A stretch of 64,000 nucleotides of DNA, from assembly GCA_015063985.1 (NCBI GenBank), contig SVTC01000006.1, forward strand, positions 1-64,000, given 5' to 3'. The notes beneath the pieces are model-generated. The model saw only the letters and a program-made list of their open reading frames with translations. It was not told the DNA's origin and made no database searches. The first letter of the stretch is position 1; the number at the start of each line of letters is the position of its first letter. The translations under genes were made by a program, and so were the position numbers. Origin of the DNA: Oscillospiraceae bacterium (GTDB lineage Bacteria > Bacillota > Clostridia > Oscillospirales > SIG627). Positions 8,737 to 18,638 of this stretch are shown piece by piece.

Positions 8737-8785
8737 GGAGCTCCTATAGATAGTATACATCATCAAAAGGTCACAATCAAGGTAT

Positions 8786-8864
8786 AAAGCTATGCTATAA
8801 TACCCAAAAATTCACGATTATAATCAACCGTTATTGACTTATCCCAAAAGCTATGCTATACTAC
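8786..8864 (+). promoter_or_regulatory. Tandem extended -10 promoters of the AraC gene
   Basis: An almost exact repeat (AAAGCTATGCTATAAT at 8786-8801 and AAAGCTATGCTATACT at 8847-8862) places two TGC-extended -10 boxes about 61 bases apart. The downstream copy has a TTGACT -35 at 8834-8839 with a 17-base spacer to TATACT (8857-8862), and is the likely main promoter. The upstream copy lacks a good -35. Confidence 0.75.
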
Positions 8865-8883
8865 CGACGTTGGAGGTGAGGGT

Positions 8884-9723
8884 ATGCTTTACCAAAAAAT
8901 AATGACGGGCAACAGATCCTACAGAGTATCTATGGGAAGAATGACTGTTTTTGAAGAGCACCGCCACGCGGATATGGAGCTGAGGTACTGTCTCGAGGAT
9001 GAAGGAATATTCCGTATAGACAAGACGGATTATCTTCTTAAGCCCGGTCACCTTGCCGTGGTCGCGCCAATGGTCAGCCATTCCATTCCTCAAAGCTCCT
9101 CTGATACCCACAGATCCTTGATGGTAATAACCGGAGCAAGCTTTTTGAAGGAGCATTTCAGAAGCTTTTCACTGAACACTCTTTCCGATCCGATAATAGA
9201 TCTGAATAAAAACGACGGCAATCTACGAAATTTAAAAAGCGCTCTTGACGATATCGCCTTGTTATGCACCTCCACCGGCTCAAACAAAGAGCTCCTCACC
9301 GCGGGAAACGTGTTCAGAGTGTGCGGCTTTCTCCTTGCCGAGCTGGAAAAGGATATAGGCGGCAAGGATCCGGTGCGCGGAGATCTGCGCGCGGTAGCCA
9401 ACGTTGAAAAGGCATTGGAGCTTATCCACTGCAATTATTCCGACCGTATCACCTTAGAGCACGCTGCAAGGGTTGCCGGCTACACCCAGAGCAGCTTTTG
9501 TAAGATATTTAAAACTGTCACCGGAGATACCTTTCACAAGCATCTGAACCGTCACCGAATTCAGGCATCGCTGGGATATCTTACAGAAACCAATACCCCT
9601 ATTGCAGACATAGCCGTTCAGGTAGGCTTTGGAGAGGTCAAGACCTTTTGCAGAGTGTTTTCGTACTTTATGGGAACAACGCCCGGAGCATACAGAAAAG
9701 AGGCAATGCGGCAAAGCCCTTAA
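8884..9723 (+). CDS. AraC-family transcription regulator with cupin sensor domain
   Basis: The 279-residue protein has a ribosome binding site GGAGGTGA six bases before ATG 8884. Residues 20-80 form a cupin-like sensor domain (HRHADMEL, LLKPGHLAVVAP). Residues ~175-275 are a two-helix-turn-helix AraC DNA-binding domain with ITLEHAARVAGYTQSSFCKIFK and the closing PGAYRK. It probably binds a small ligand, perhaps a sugar. Being divergent from the hydrolase/aminotransferase operon, that operon and the MFS gene downstream are its likely targets. Confidence 0.92.
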   Translation: MLYQKIMTGNRSYRVSMGRMTVFEEHRHADMELRYCLEDEGIFRIDKTDYLLKPGHLAVVAPMVSHSIPQSSSDTHRSLMVITGASFLKEHFRSFSLNTLSDPIIDLNKNDGNLRNLKSALDDIALLCTSTGSNKELLTAGNVFRVCGFLLAELEKDIGGKDPVRGDLRAVANVEKALELIHCNYSDRITLEHAARVAGYTQSSFCKIFKTVTGDTFHKHLNRHRIQASLGYLTETNTPIADIAVQVGFGEVKTFCRVFSYFMGTTPGAYRKEAMRQSP

Positions 9724-9731
9724 TAAACAGT

Positions 9732-9761
9732 AAGCGCGATAAAACGCGCTTATTTTTATTT
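9732..9761 (+). terminator. Terminator after the AraC gene
   Basis: The stem AAGCGCG (9732-9738) / CGCGCTT (9745-9751) is followed by ATTTTTATTTT. Confidence 0.8.
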
Positions 9762-9776
9762 TAGTTCGGTTTTTTA

Positions 9777-9805
9777 TTGACAAAACAAGTCGGCAATGTT
9801 ATAAT
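9777..9805 (+). promoter_or_regulatory. Consensus promoter of the MFS transporter gene
   Basis: Perfect TTGACA at 9777-9782, a 17-base spacer and perfect TATAAT at 9800-9805 with an extended TGT. It directly precedes the MFS gene. Confidence 0.9.
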
Positions 9806-9879
9806 TGTCTTCTAAATTTTTTCGACGGCATTTTTCCCTATTCATTACAGCGGAACAAATGCGCCAAAAAGGAGTCGCT

Positions 9880-11088
9880 ATGAGCAAAGACAAGTATTAC
9901 AAAGCCCTTTGTATTCTGTGTTCAATGAGTTATTTTATAAGCTACATAACCAGGATCAATTATCAAGCCGTAATAAGTGAAATCGTAGCCGCCGAGGGGA
10001 TAACCAAAACGGTTGCCTCCTTCGCCGTCACCGGACTTTTCATAACGTACGGCATCGGTCAGATCATAAGCGGCTTCCTGGGAGATAAGATAGATCCGAA
10101 GCTGATTATGTTTATAGGCCTCGGCTCTGCCTCCCTTTTCAATTTAGCCCTTCCGTTTTGCCCAAATATATATATAATTACCGCGGTGTGGACCTTAAAC
10201 GGCTTTGCTCAAGCGCTTATCTGGCCTCCCCTGGTAAAGATCCTTTCGGTAAACTTAAGTCCCGATAAATATGAAACTGCGGTCTATTGGGTCTCCTGCG
10301 CCAGTGCTATAGGCACCTTGTCCGTATACTTTTTCGCTCCCGTCTGCATTTCTCTTTCGGGCTGGAGAAGCTTGTTCATCATCTGCGGAGCTCTTGGTGT
10401 GATCGGAAGCATTCTGTGGATAGCTTGCACGTCAAAAATGCAGCTTGCCACCTCACTGCCGACCGTAAAGGAAGCTCAAACACCATCGGAAAGCAAAAAA
10501 AGCATAAAGCTTTTTGATATCATAATCGTAATGCTTATAGCCCTTGCCGCCCAGGGACTTTTAAGAGACGGCATCGCAACCTGGACACCGTCATATCTTT
10601 CGGAAACCTTCGGCATCGGTACCGAGATAAGCATACTGACCAGCGTGGTGCTGCCCATATCCACTCTCGTTTTCTACCGTGTTACATCATTTGTGATGCA
10701 CCGTATGGGAGGAAATGAGGTCATAACAGGCGCCGTGCTTTACGCCGCCTTTGCCGTTTCGGCTGTTCTGCTTCTTTTGATCGGAAAGCTGAACGTAATA
10801 TTGGCAGTTCTGCTTTTGATGATATGCTCCGGTCTTGCACACGGCATAAACTACTCCCTCATCTCCATCGCCCCCAGGCGCTTCAAAGATACCAACGTGT
10901 CAACAATGGCGGGAACTCTGAACTTTTCCGTATACGTTGGAAGTGCATTGAGCACCTTCGGCTTTGCCAGCCTCACTGAGGCATGGGGTTGGAACGCAAC
11001 AATAATATCCTGGGTATCAATATCACTTGTAGGTATTCTGCTCTGCTTGTCAATAAGCAAAAAGTGGAAGGAAAGATTAATGAAATAA
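9880..11088 (+). CDS. MFS transporter, sugar-phosphate permease-like
   Basis: The 402-residue membrane protein has about 12 hydrophobic segments. The ATG at 9880, seven bases after AAGGAG, is preferred over an in-frame ATG at 9805 that would overlap the promoter -10 box. The N-terminal RINYQAVISEIVAAEGITKT and GYGIGQIISGFLGDKIDPK-type regions resemble the organophosphate:phosphate antiporter branch (UhpT/GlpT-like). Substrate is unknown; a sugar or sugar phosphate linked to the neighbouring AraC regulon is plausible. It has its own strong promoter and a shared convergent terminator. Confidence 0.9.
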   Translation: MSKDKYYKALCILCSMSYFISYITRINYQAVISEIVAAEGITKTVASFAVTGLFITYGIGQIISGFLGDKIDPKLIMFIGLGSASLFNLALPFCPNIYIITAVWTLNGFAQALIWPPLVKILSVNLSPDKYETAVYWVSCASAIGTLSVYFFAPVCISLSGWRSLFIICGALGVIGSILWIACTSKMQLATSLPTVKEAQTPSESKKSIKLFDIIIVMLIALAAQGLLRDGIATWTPSYLSETFGIGTEISILTSVVLPISTLVFYRVTSFVMHRMGGNEVITGAVLYAAFAVSAVLLLLIGKLNVILAVLLLMICSGLAHGINYSLISIAPRRFKDTNVSTMAGTLNFSVYVGSALSTFGFASLTEAWGWNATIISWVSISLVGILLCLSISKKWKERLMK

Positions 11089-11091
11089 AAA

Positions 11092-11119
11092 AACGGGCTT
11101 GCAAAATTGCAAGCCCGTT
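11092..11119. terminator. Bidirectional terminator between convergent genes
   Basis: An 11-bp stem AACGGGCTTGC/GCAAGCCCGTT has A and T runs on both sides. It serves the MFS gene on + and the radical SAM gene on minus. Confidence 0.9.
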
Positions 11120-11123
11120 TTCA

Positions 11124-12785
11124 TTATGCCTTTAAGTTACAGAAGAAAAGCTCGTATCTTGCGCTTATGGGATCTTTTTTGCAAAATCTGCCATTGTCGT
11201 AATCACAAAAAGCAACGAGCCCCTTTGAATAAAGCACTGCCGCCCCTCTTCTGCCATCGGGCTCCCCGAAGTACTTCTTTACTATGCTTTTGGGCTTCAG
11301 GCGCAAGGTATCAGCTTGCTTCAACAACAAAGACAGTCTGTCCGCCCCAACCGCCAGGCGGTCCATAACCAAAACATCACGGGCACATTGAGGATCATAG
11401 CCCTTATTTAATAAATACGAATAGAAAGTATCGCTGAGATCGTCAAGGCTCATACCGTGACGTATCCCCGAAAACGACGCAAATTCACAAAAGAAATCAA
11501 AGGGGGTCCTGCTAAGCTTCAACGCCTCCTTCAAGCTAACTTCAAATCTGTGGCTGTTGAAAAGCTTCTCAACACACATTGCAACCCTTCTTAAAAGCGC
11601 CAGCTCCTCGCCGTTGAGCCACGGAGTAGACTGCACCTCGTACGGCGGTTCCTTTGCGTATTCGCAGGGAAAGCTGTCCCGGTCCTCTCTTACGGAAGTC
11701 CCCTTCAAAAGCTTTAAAAAGCCAAGCTGAAGCTCATCGGGAGAAAGAGCGAAGGTCTTATTGAAGCTATCGGCAAAGCTTTCAAGATCCTCATATACCA
11801 AGCCCGCAATAAGATCCAGATGAACGGTCAAAGCCTTACACGAGCAAAGCCTTTTTACCCGCTCGCAAAGCTTTTTTTCGTCACAACGCCTTGAAAGTGC
11901 CGACAGTGTTTTTTCATTAAAGGACTGTATCCCCACCTCAAGTCGGAATAGTCCCTGAGGCGCACTGCAGAAAAGCTCGGTAAGCTCATCGCTGAGCATC
12001 ATAGCCTCAAGCTCAAAGTGAAAGCAAACGTCCTTGGGATAGCATTCACCGCGGGATCTGATAATAAACTCTATTATTTCCACGGCTCGGCTGTTCTTCG
12101 CATTAAAGCTTCTGTCAACGAATTTAACGGTCTTGGCAGAGCTGTTCGCCACAAGTAAAATATCCCGCTTTACCCTTTCCATATCGAAAAAAACAAGTCC
12201 TTCTTCCCTGCCCGAAACACAAAAAGCGCATTTATTGGGACATCCCCTCATGGTTTCGATATAAGCCATCCTTCCATTCAGCTTTTCAAGATACTCATCA
12301 CAATACGGAGATGGCATTTCGAGCTCCACCGCCTTCACCCTCGGAGCACTGCTTCTCGTATAAAGTGCGGGCACCTTATCAAAGCCGCTTTTATCCTCCA
12401 AGGCTTTACAAAGCAAGCCCAGCGGCATCTCCCCTGCTCCGCTTATCAAAAAGTCGCATTCGGCTATCTCATCAAAGGTATTTTGTATATCAAAGCCTAC
12501 CTCAGGCCCTCCGAGAACTATACTTGTCTGCGGCAAAACGTTTTTTATTTTCTTTACCAGAGACTTTACCGAGTTATAATTCCAAATATACGTGCAAAAG
12601 CCGATAAGCTCAAAATCCTCTTCAAGTATCCTTTCAAGCACGGCTTCTTCCTTTTCATTCACCGTCGCCTCTACCACCCGAACAAGGGTATTCGGAGAGT
12701 ATTTTTCAACTCCCGCCTTAAGACACCAGGGTGCTATAGACGCATGAACGTATTTTGCATTTAAGCAAACCAAAGTAAGCTTCAT
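11124..12785 (-). CDS. B12-binding radical SAM protein (DUF4080 type)
   Basis: This 553-residue protein starts at ATG 12785 after GGAGTG. Residues 1-135 form a cobalamin-binding-like Rossmann domain (MKLTLVCLNAKYVHAS, LGGPEVG). The radical SAM cluster is C182, C186 and C189 in RGCPNKCAFC. A C-terminal DUF4080-like region follows. The family contains B12-dependent radical SAM enzymes of unknown substrate, some of them methyltransferases. It is convergent with the MFS gene and downstream of the YesL-like gene, separated from it by a terminator. The classic DxHxxG cobalamin motif is not evident, so B12 use is inferred from family membership. Confidence 0.88.
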   Translation of the reverse strand: MKLTLVCLNAKYVHASIAPWCLKAGVEKYSPNTLVRVVEATVNEKEEAVLERILEEDFELIGFCTYIWNYNSVKSLVKKIKNVLPQTSIVLGGPEVGFDIQNTFDEIAECDFLISGAGEMPLGLLCKALEDKSGFDKVPALYTRSSAPRVKAVELEMPSPYCDEYLEKLNGRMAYIETMRGCPNKCAFCVSGREEGLVFFDMERVKRDILLVANSSAKTVKFVDRSFNAKNSRAVEIIEFIIRSRGECYPKDVCFHFELEAMMLSDELTELFCSAPQGLFRLEVGIQSFNEKTLSALSRRCDEKKLCERVKRLCSCKALTVHLDLIAGLVYEDLESFADSFNKTFALSPDELQLGFLKLLKGTSVREDRDSFPCEYAKEPPYEVQSTPWLNGEELALLRRVAMCVEKLFNSHRFEVSLKEALKLSRTPFDFFCEFASFSGIRHGMSLDDLSDTFYSYLLNKGYDPQCARDVLVMDRLAVGADRLSLLLKQADTLRLKPKSIVKKYFGEPDGRRGAAVLYSKGLVAFCDYDNGRFCKKDPISARYELFFCNLKA

Positions 12786-12801
12786 TTTCACTCCAAAAAA
12801 A

Positions 12802-12823
12802 GCCGCAGGAATCATCCTGCGGC
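12802..12823 (-). terminator. Terminator of the YesL-like gene
   Basis: Stem GCCGCAGGA/TCCTGCGGC, followed on minus by seven T residues that run straight into the ribosome binding site of the radical SAM gene. Confidence 0.85.
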
Positions 12824-12832
12824 AGATCTTTC

Positions 12833-13810
12833 TTATTCCGCTGAAACGTCATCCGAGAAAAGTGCTTCCTCGTGCTCCTCTTGCGGTAGAGGATTCTGTT
12901 CATAATAGGGGTCGATCATAAACTTTTTAATGTTGGGATATGCTGCGTAATTGGCAATAAAAGCACCCAAGGAAAAGCTTATCAGCAAGGGCATCAGCGC
13001 TCCGATGGGAGTAAGCACCATAAACAGCACCAGATTAAGAACCAAGACCAATATAATCCCCAGGACCGCCATAATGTTTCTCTTGAATCCAAGCATACTG
13101 AACAAAAATGCATTCTTCATTATCTTTGTAAGCTTAAGATCAAAGGTAACGACCATTGTGTACATATAGAATCTCATCATCATATACGTAACACCGATAT
13201 AAAGAGAAATAAACAGGAACAAAAGTGGTACAAAAGCCCCGCTTAAAATGGAATTATAATAAAAATAAACCACATCGAAGCTGAGAGCCAAGCCGGCAAG
13301 AAGATCCATAAATCCCAAAGGAAGTGCCTGCTTCCAGTTGCGCTTCATCGTGCCGAAAAAGTCATCCGCAAGATCGGCGGGAGAACGGCGGGCAAAGTTT
13401 CTGGTGATGCAAGCCATTCCCACGTTTGATAATCCGAAGGTTAAAAACACCAAGGCTCCTATACCGAAAAAGATCCACGTTGCGGTGGAGGCATAGCCCG
13501 CACTAACAAGCCTTGCTCCGAAATTCCACATAGAAAAAACCGAGGGACTTGCTTCATTTAACAGTATTCCGTTGATCGGCTGATGGGCAAGAGTGGCGGG
13601 AGTCTGAAAAGGAACATTCAGATTTCCCGAAAGACCGTAAAGTAAAAAGAAGATCGGAAGATTACAAAACACGTAAAAAATATTTACGCTTATAAGCTTC
13701 CATATATTATCCTTTACAAGAGAGAAAAACTTCCCAAAGCCGTAGCTTTCGCCGGATTCTTTTTTTACGCCCTTTCCCGGACGGTTGTAATCTATAAATT
13801 TAAATGCCAT
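12833..13810 (-). CDS. YesL/DUF624-like membrane protein
   Basis: The 325-residue protein has about six hydrophobic segments (near 40-60, 110-135, 165-180, 190-215, 245-270 and 270-290). The N-terminal ISVNIFYVFCNLPIFFLL matches the start of DUF624/YesL proteins, often found near carbohydrate ABC transporters, though none is adjacent here. The C-terminus is acidic and cytoplasmic. It lies 3 bases downstream of xerD in the same direction and is probably co-transcribed with it. Function is unknown. Confidence 0.8.
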   Translation of the reverse strand: MAFKFIDYNRPGKGVKKESGESYGFGKFFSLVKDNIWKLISVNIFYVFCNLPIFFLLYGLSGNLNVPFQTPATLAHQPINGILLNEASPSVFSMWNFGARLVSAGYASTATWIFFGIGALVFLTFGLSNVGMACITRNFARRSPADLADDFFGTMKRNWKQALPLGFMDLLAGLALSFDVVYFYYNSILSGAFVPLLFLFISLYIGVTYMMMRFYMYTMVVTFDLKLTKIMKNAFLFSMLGFKRNIMAVLGIILVLVLNLVLFMVLTPIGALMPLLISFSLGAFIANYAAYPNIKKFMIDPYYEQNPLPQEEHEEALFSDDVSAE

Positions 13811-13813
13811 GAT

Positions 13814-14713
13814 CTATCCTTTATATCTTTGTGCATGGGGGTGAAAATCCAAGGCTCTGTCACTGAGCTTTGAGCGAACGTACTTAACGTAGCCTTTAAC
13901 TGTAGCGGAATCCGCGTTACCCATAATGGTCTGCACCTCTTTTGCATCCGCTCCGTTTTCCAACAAATGCAAGGCAAAGGAATGCCTGAGAGTATGTGGG
14001 CTTATACCGTCCTTTATACCCGCTCTGTGGGCATACTCCTTAAGAAGCTTCCAAAAGCCCTGACGAGTCATCCTTTCGCCGGAAACGTTAACAAACAAGT
14101 ACGGACAGTTATCATTTTCCTTAACAAAGGCAGGTCTTGAATTTTCAAGATATTCCTCAAGGCATCTGACAGCCAAGGGATACAATGGAATAGCTCTGCT
14201 TCTCTTTCCGCACTGGCATATAACGATACCCGTCTTAAGATTCAAATTACTTATTTCCAGATCCAAAAGCTCGCTTACTCTCATACCGGTCGCATACAAA
14301 AGCTCCAGCATTGCCTTATCTCTCTTGCCCTTCGCATCTCCCATATCGGGCTGTGCCATAAGCTGCTCGATCTGCTTTCTGTCAAGCACCACAAGCTCCT
14401 TTTTGCTTGAGGATTTTCCGGGCTTTTTGACCTCGCTTGCCGGATTCTCACTGCAGATCCCCTTTGAAACAAGAAATTTAAAAAATCCCCTTAAAACACT
14501 GAGCCTTCTGAGAACGGAGGATTCTGTAAGAGTTTCCTTAAGACCGTCGATGTATTCCTGAATGTCATCGGAGGTGATATCATTGGGATGAAGCTTATTT
14601 TGGGCGGCAAAAAACTCCGAAAAGGCGCAAAGATCCCTTTCGTATGCACTTGCGGTATTCAAGCTCGATCTCTCTCTGACCTGAGTCAGATAAAGGCTGC
14701 AGCTATTAACCAT
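13814..14713 (-). CDS. xerD: Tyrosine recombinase, XerD-type, with an atypical catalytic site
   Basis: The 299-residue protein has an N-terminal SAM-like core-binding domain (1-95) and a C-terminal catalytic domain. Catalytic residues are R145 (GMRVSEL), K170 (CGKRSR), H240 and R243 (HTLRHSFALHL) and Y275. The sixth position, normally His or Trp in LGHA, is N266 (MGNADS). Size and the SpoIIM neighbour 30 bases upstream suggest the chromosomal dimer-resolution recombinase rather than a mobile integrase. No dif site or partner gene was identified. The unusual Asn may lower or alter activity. Confidence 0.88.
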   Translation of the reverse strand: MVNSCSLYLTQVRERSSLNTASAYERDLCAFSEFFAAQNKLHPNDITSDDIQEYIDGLKETLTESSVLRRLSVLRGFFKFLVSKGICSENPASEVKKPGKSSSKKELVVLDRKQIEQLMAQPDMGDAKGKRDKAMLELLYATGMRVSELLDLEISNLNLKTGIVICQCGKRSRAIPLYPLAVRCLEEYLENSRPAFVKENDNCPYLFVNVSGERMTRQGFWKLLKEYAHRAGIKDGISPHTLRHSFALHLLENGADAKEVQTIMGNADSATVKGYVKYVRSKLSDRALDFHPHAQRYKG

Positions 14714-14743
14714 ACTAAACCCTTTCTCTTTTTGCTTTGTGAT

Positions 14744-15388
14744 TTATAAACATCCCATAACAGCGCAATACCCCCAGCTGACAAGCAGTTGGATAATACT
14801 TACGGCAAAAAAGATAATAATATAAAAAAGCAAAAATCTCAAATTGACGATATTTTTGTAAAAAGAAGAACAAAAAAGACTGCCCGAAAAGATCCTTTGA
14901 TCGGTATCGGGAATAACACCGGTATGCTTAAAGCTTACACACAGACAAAAGGATCCGTAGCCAAAACATATCCCGGCGGAGAAAAAGCCAAAAAAGCAGT
15001 CCCACAGCATTCTCAATATGCTTCCCCCGTCGCTCAAAAGACGAAAATGCGCTCCGAGAACTATACCCTGGGTGATCCCCAGATAAGCCATCAACGCAAA
15101 GGAAACGAAGGGGGCATAGACAGTGATACCGGAGGCAAAGAACAGCGTCAAAGCAACTGCGTACATTTCAAAGGCACTTATTACCTGAAAAAAGCCCTGA
15201 CCAACGCCGCCCGAGCCAAGCTTCTCAGCAACAAGCTTCTCCCCCAAGGACGACAAAGACACTTTATTCCATATAAAAGCTCCCACCGCCAGAAAAACGA
15301 TAAAAACCAGTGCCTGTACAACAAAGCACCGCTTATACTCTCTGTACCTTTGGGAGTATTTCTTTCGGTCGTATCCCTTTAATAACAT
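14744..15388 (-). CDS. spoIIM: SpoIIM-like membrane protein
   Basis: The 214-residue membrane protein has about five hydrophobic segments and a basic N-terminus. The pattern EMYAVALTLFFASGITVYAPFVSFALMAYLGITQGIVLG resembles the SpoIIM/DUF95 core. Its position just upstream of xerD matches the spoIIM-xerD order of Bacillus-type genomes. In sporulating Firmicutes SpoIIM is part of the DMP peptidoglycan-degrading complex driving engulfment. The sequence match is moderate, so the assignment leans on gene order; whether this organism sporulates is not shown. Confidence 0.72.
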   Translation of the reverse strand: MLLKGYDRKKYSQRYREYKRCFVVQALVFIVFLAVGAFIWNKVSLSSLGEKLVAEKLGSGGVGQGFFQVISAFEMYAVALTLFFASGITVYAPFVSFALMAYLGITQGIVLGAHFRLLSDGGSILRMLWDCFFGFFSAGICFGYGSFCLCVSFKHTGVIPDTDQRIFSGSLFCSSFYKNIVNLRFLLFYIIIFFAVSIIQLLVSWGYCAVMGCL

Positions 15389-15735
15389 TTCTTCCTTACC
15401 TTTTTCTGATCTTTTTATGATACTATGACAAAGGAAAGGAATTTATGACCGTGTCAGAGAGTAGTGTTATGTAAATCTTTCGTACGTGTTATTTTACCCT
15501 ATTTTCACCTTTTTTTCAAGCAGTTTTTTCAATTTTCTTCAATTTCGTCAATAAACACATATCCTAAAAAAACAATGATCGATCTAATTTTATGTAAACT
15601 GTTTTAAGTGTTCATATCTTGTGGCAAGTATAAAAAAACAACACTGCATATTGTTTGGGACAGAAAAAGAAGAAGCGGAGCTTCCTTTCGGAAAATCCGC
15701 CTCAAATTCAGCTTTTTGTGCATCTTGCACAAAAT
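15389..15735. other. Gap between spoIIM and ligA
   Basis: No coding region was seen in these 347 bases. They are A/T rich and probably carry the spoIIM/xerD promoter on the minus strand, although no convincing -35/-10 pair was found. The ligA terminator lies at the right. Confidence 0.5.
15675..15700 (-). terminator. Terminator of ligA
   Basis: An imperfect stem, GCGGAGCTTCC with GGAAAATCCGC (outer GCGGA/TCCGC, inner TTCC/GGAA), is followed on minus by TTCTTCTTTTTC. Confidence 0.65.
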
Positions 15736-17736
<2,001 letters not shown>

Positions 17737-17783
17737 TCACTCACGTATATTGTATCACATTTTCATTATTTTTACAAGAAAAA

Positions 17784-17807
17784 AGCCCGAAGAAAAATCT
17801 TCGGGCT
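17784..17807 (-). terminator. Terminator of the rpmH-rnpA-yidD-yidC-jag operon
   Basis: Stem AGCCCGAAGA/TCTTCGGGCT, followed on minus by TTTTTCTTG, directly after the jag stop codon. Confidence 0.9.
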
Positions 17808-17813
17808 CGGTCA

Positions 17814-18623
17814 TCAGTTAAAGGTTACTATTTCGGTATCCTCAACGTCAGCCAGGGGAATATCGTCTATGCTCTTTGCTTTGACGATCTGTCTGGGGGG
17901 ACGCTCGGGATTATAGATATACTGGCTCTTTGTCTGAGCGGGAGCTGCAGGCTTTGCAGAAGGCTTTCTATCGGATCTGGGAGATCTTCTGGGACCGCCC
18001 TCCAAGGAAATAACAACTCTTCTGTCGTCTCCGGAGCCAACGGAGAAGGTAGTAACTCCGTCAATGTTTTGTATCTCGGAATGGATTATCCTTCTCTCGT
18101 ATGCATTCATCGGTTCAAAGCTCATATTTCTGCCGTTCTTCTTTACCTTAGCGGCAGATCTTCTCGCCAAAGCTCTGAGGGTCTCAATTCTCTTTTCGCG
18201 GTAATTCTCCACGTCAAGAGTTACTCTTGTGAAGCCCTCCTTGCCGCGGTTCGCCGCAAGTCCGGTAAGGTACTGCAATGCATCAAGCACGTCGCCGTGA
18301 TGGCCGATAAGGATACCGAGATTCTCTCCGTCCATTTCTACGTTGATCTCATCCTTTTCATTATCATAATCAGCCTTTACGTTAACGTTTTCCAAACCAA
18401 TATTTGAATTAAAGGTGTTAAGAAACTCCTTTGCGATCTCGCAGGGGCTGAGCTCGTATCTGACCTTTATACGAGCCTCAACGGCCCCAACACCGAAAAA
18501 GCCTTTCTTGGGCTGTTCTATAACGTCAATTGTAAGCTCTTCTTTTGTCTTGCCCAGACGTCCGCATGCCAGATCAATGGCATCCTCAAGAGTCTTGGCA
18601 GATACTTCGATCTCTTTTGTCAT
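17814..18623 (-). CDS. jag: Jag/KhpB RNA-binding protein (SpoIIIJ-associated)
   Basis: The 269-residue protein has the Jag N-terminal domain (2-55, ending GFFGVGAVEARI). A KH domain follows with its GHHG loop (about 90-165). An R3H domain comes next (ARRSAAKVKKNGR ... NAYERRIIHSEI, about 150-212), then a disordered basic/proline tail. The family binds RNA and in Gram-positive bacteria affects cell elongation with KhpA. The Jag core is about 210 residues, so the tail is an extension. It lies 15 bases downstream of yidC in the conserved rpmH operon. Confidence 0.96.
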   Translation of the reverse strand: MTKEIEVSAKTLEDAIDLACGRLGKTKEELTIDVIEQPKKGFFGVGAVEARIKVRYELSPCEIAKEFLNTFNSNIGLENVNVKADYDNEKDEINVEMDGENLGILIGHHGDVLDALQYLTGLAANRGKEGFTRVTLDVENYREKRIETLRALARRSAAKVKKNGRNMSFEPMNAYERRIIHSEIQNIDGVTTFSVGSGDDRRVVISLEGGPRRSPRSDRKPSAKPAAPAQTKSQYIYNPERPPRQIVKAKSIDDIPLADVEDTEIVTFN

Positions 18624-18638
18624 TGGTCTTCCTCTACT

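Noticed and set aside
13814-14713. The tyrosine recombinase as an integrase of a mobile element
   Set aside because: No att-like repeats, tRNA target, or phage genes nearby; size and spoIIM neighbour fit chromosomal XerD.
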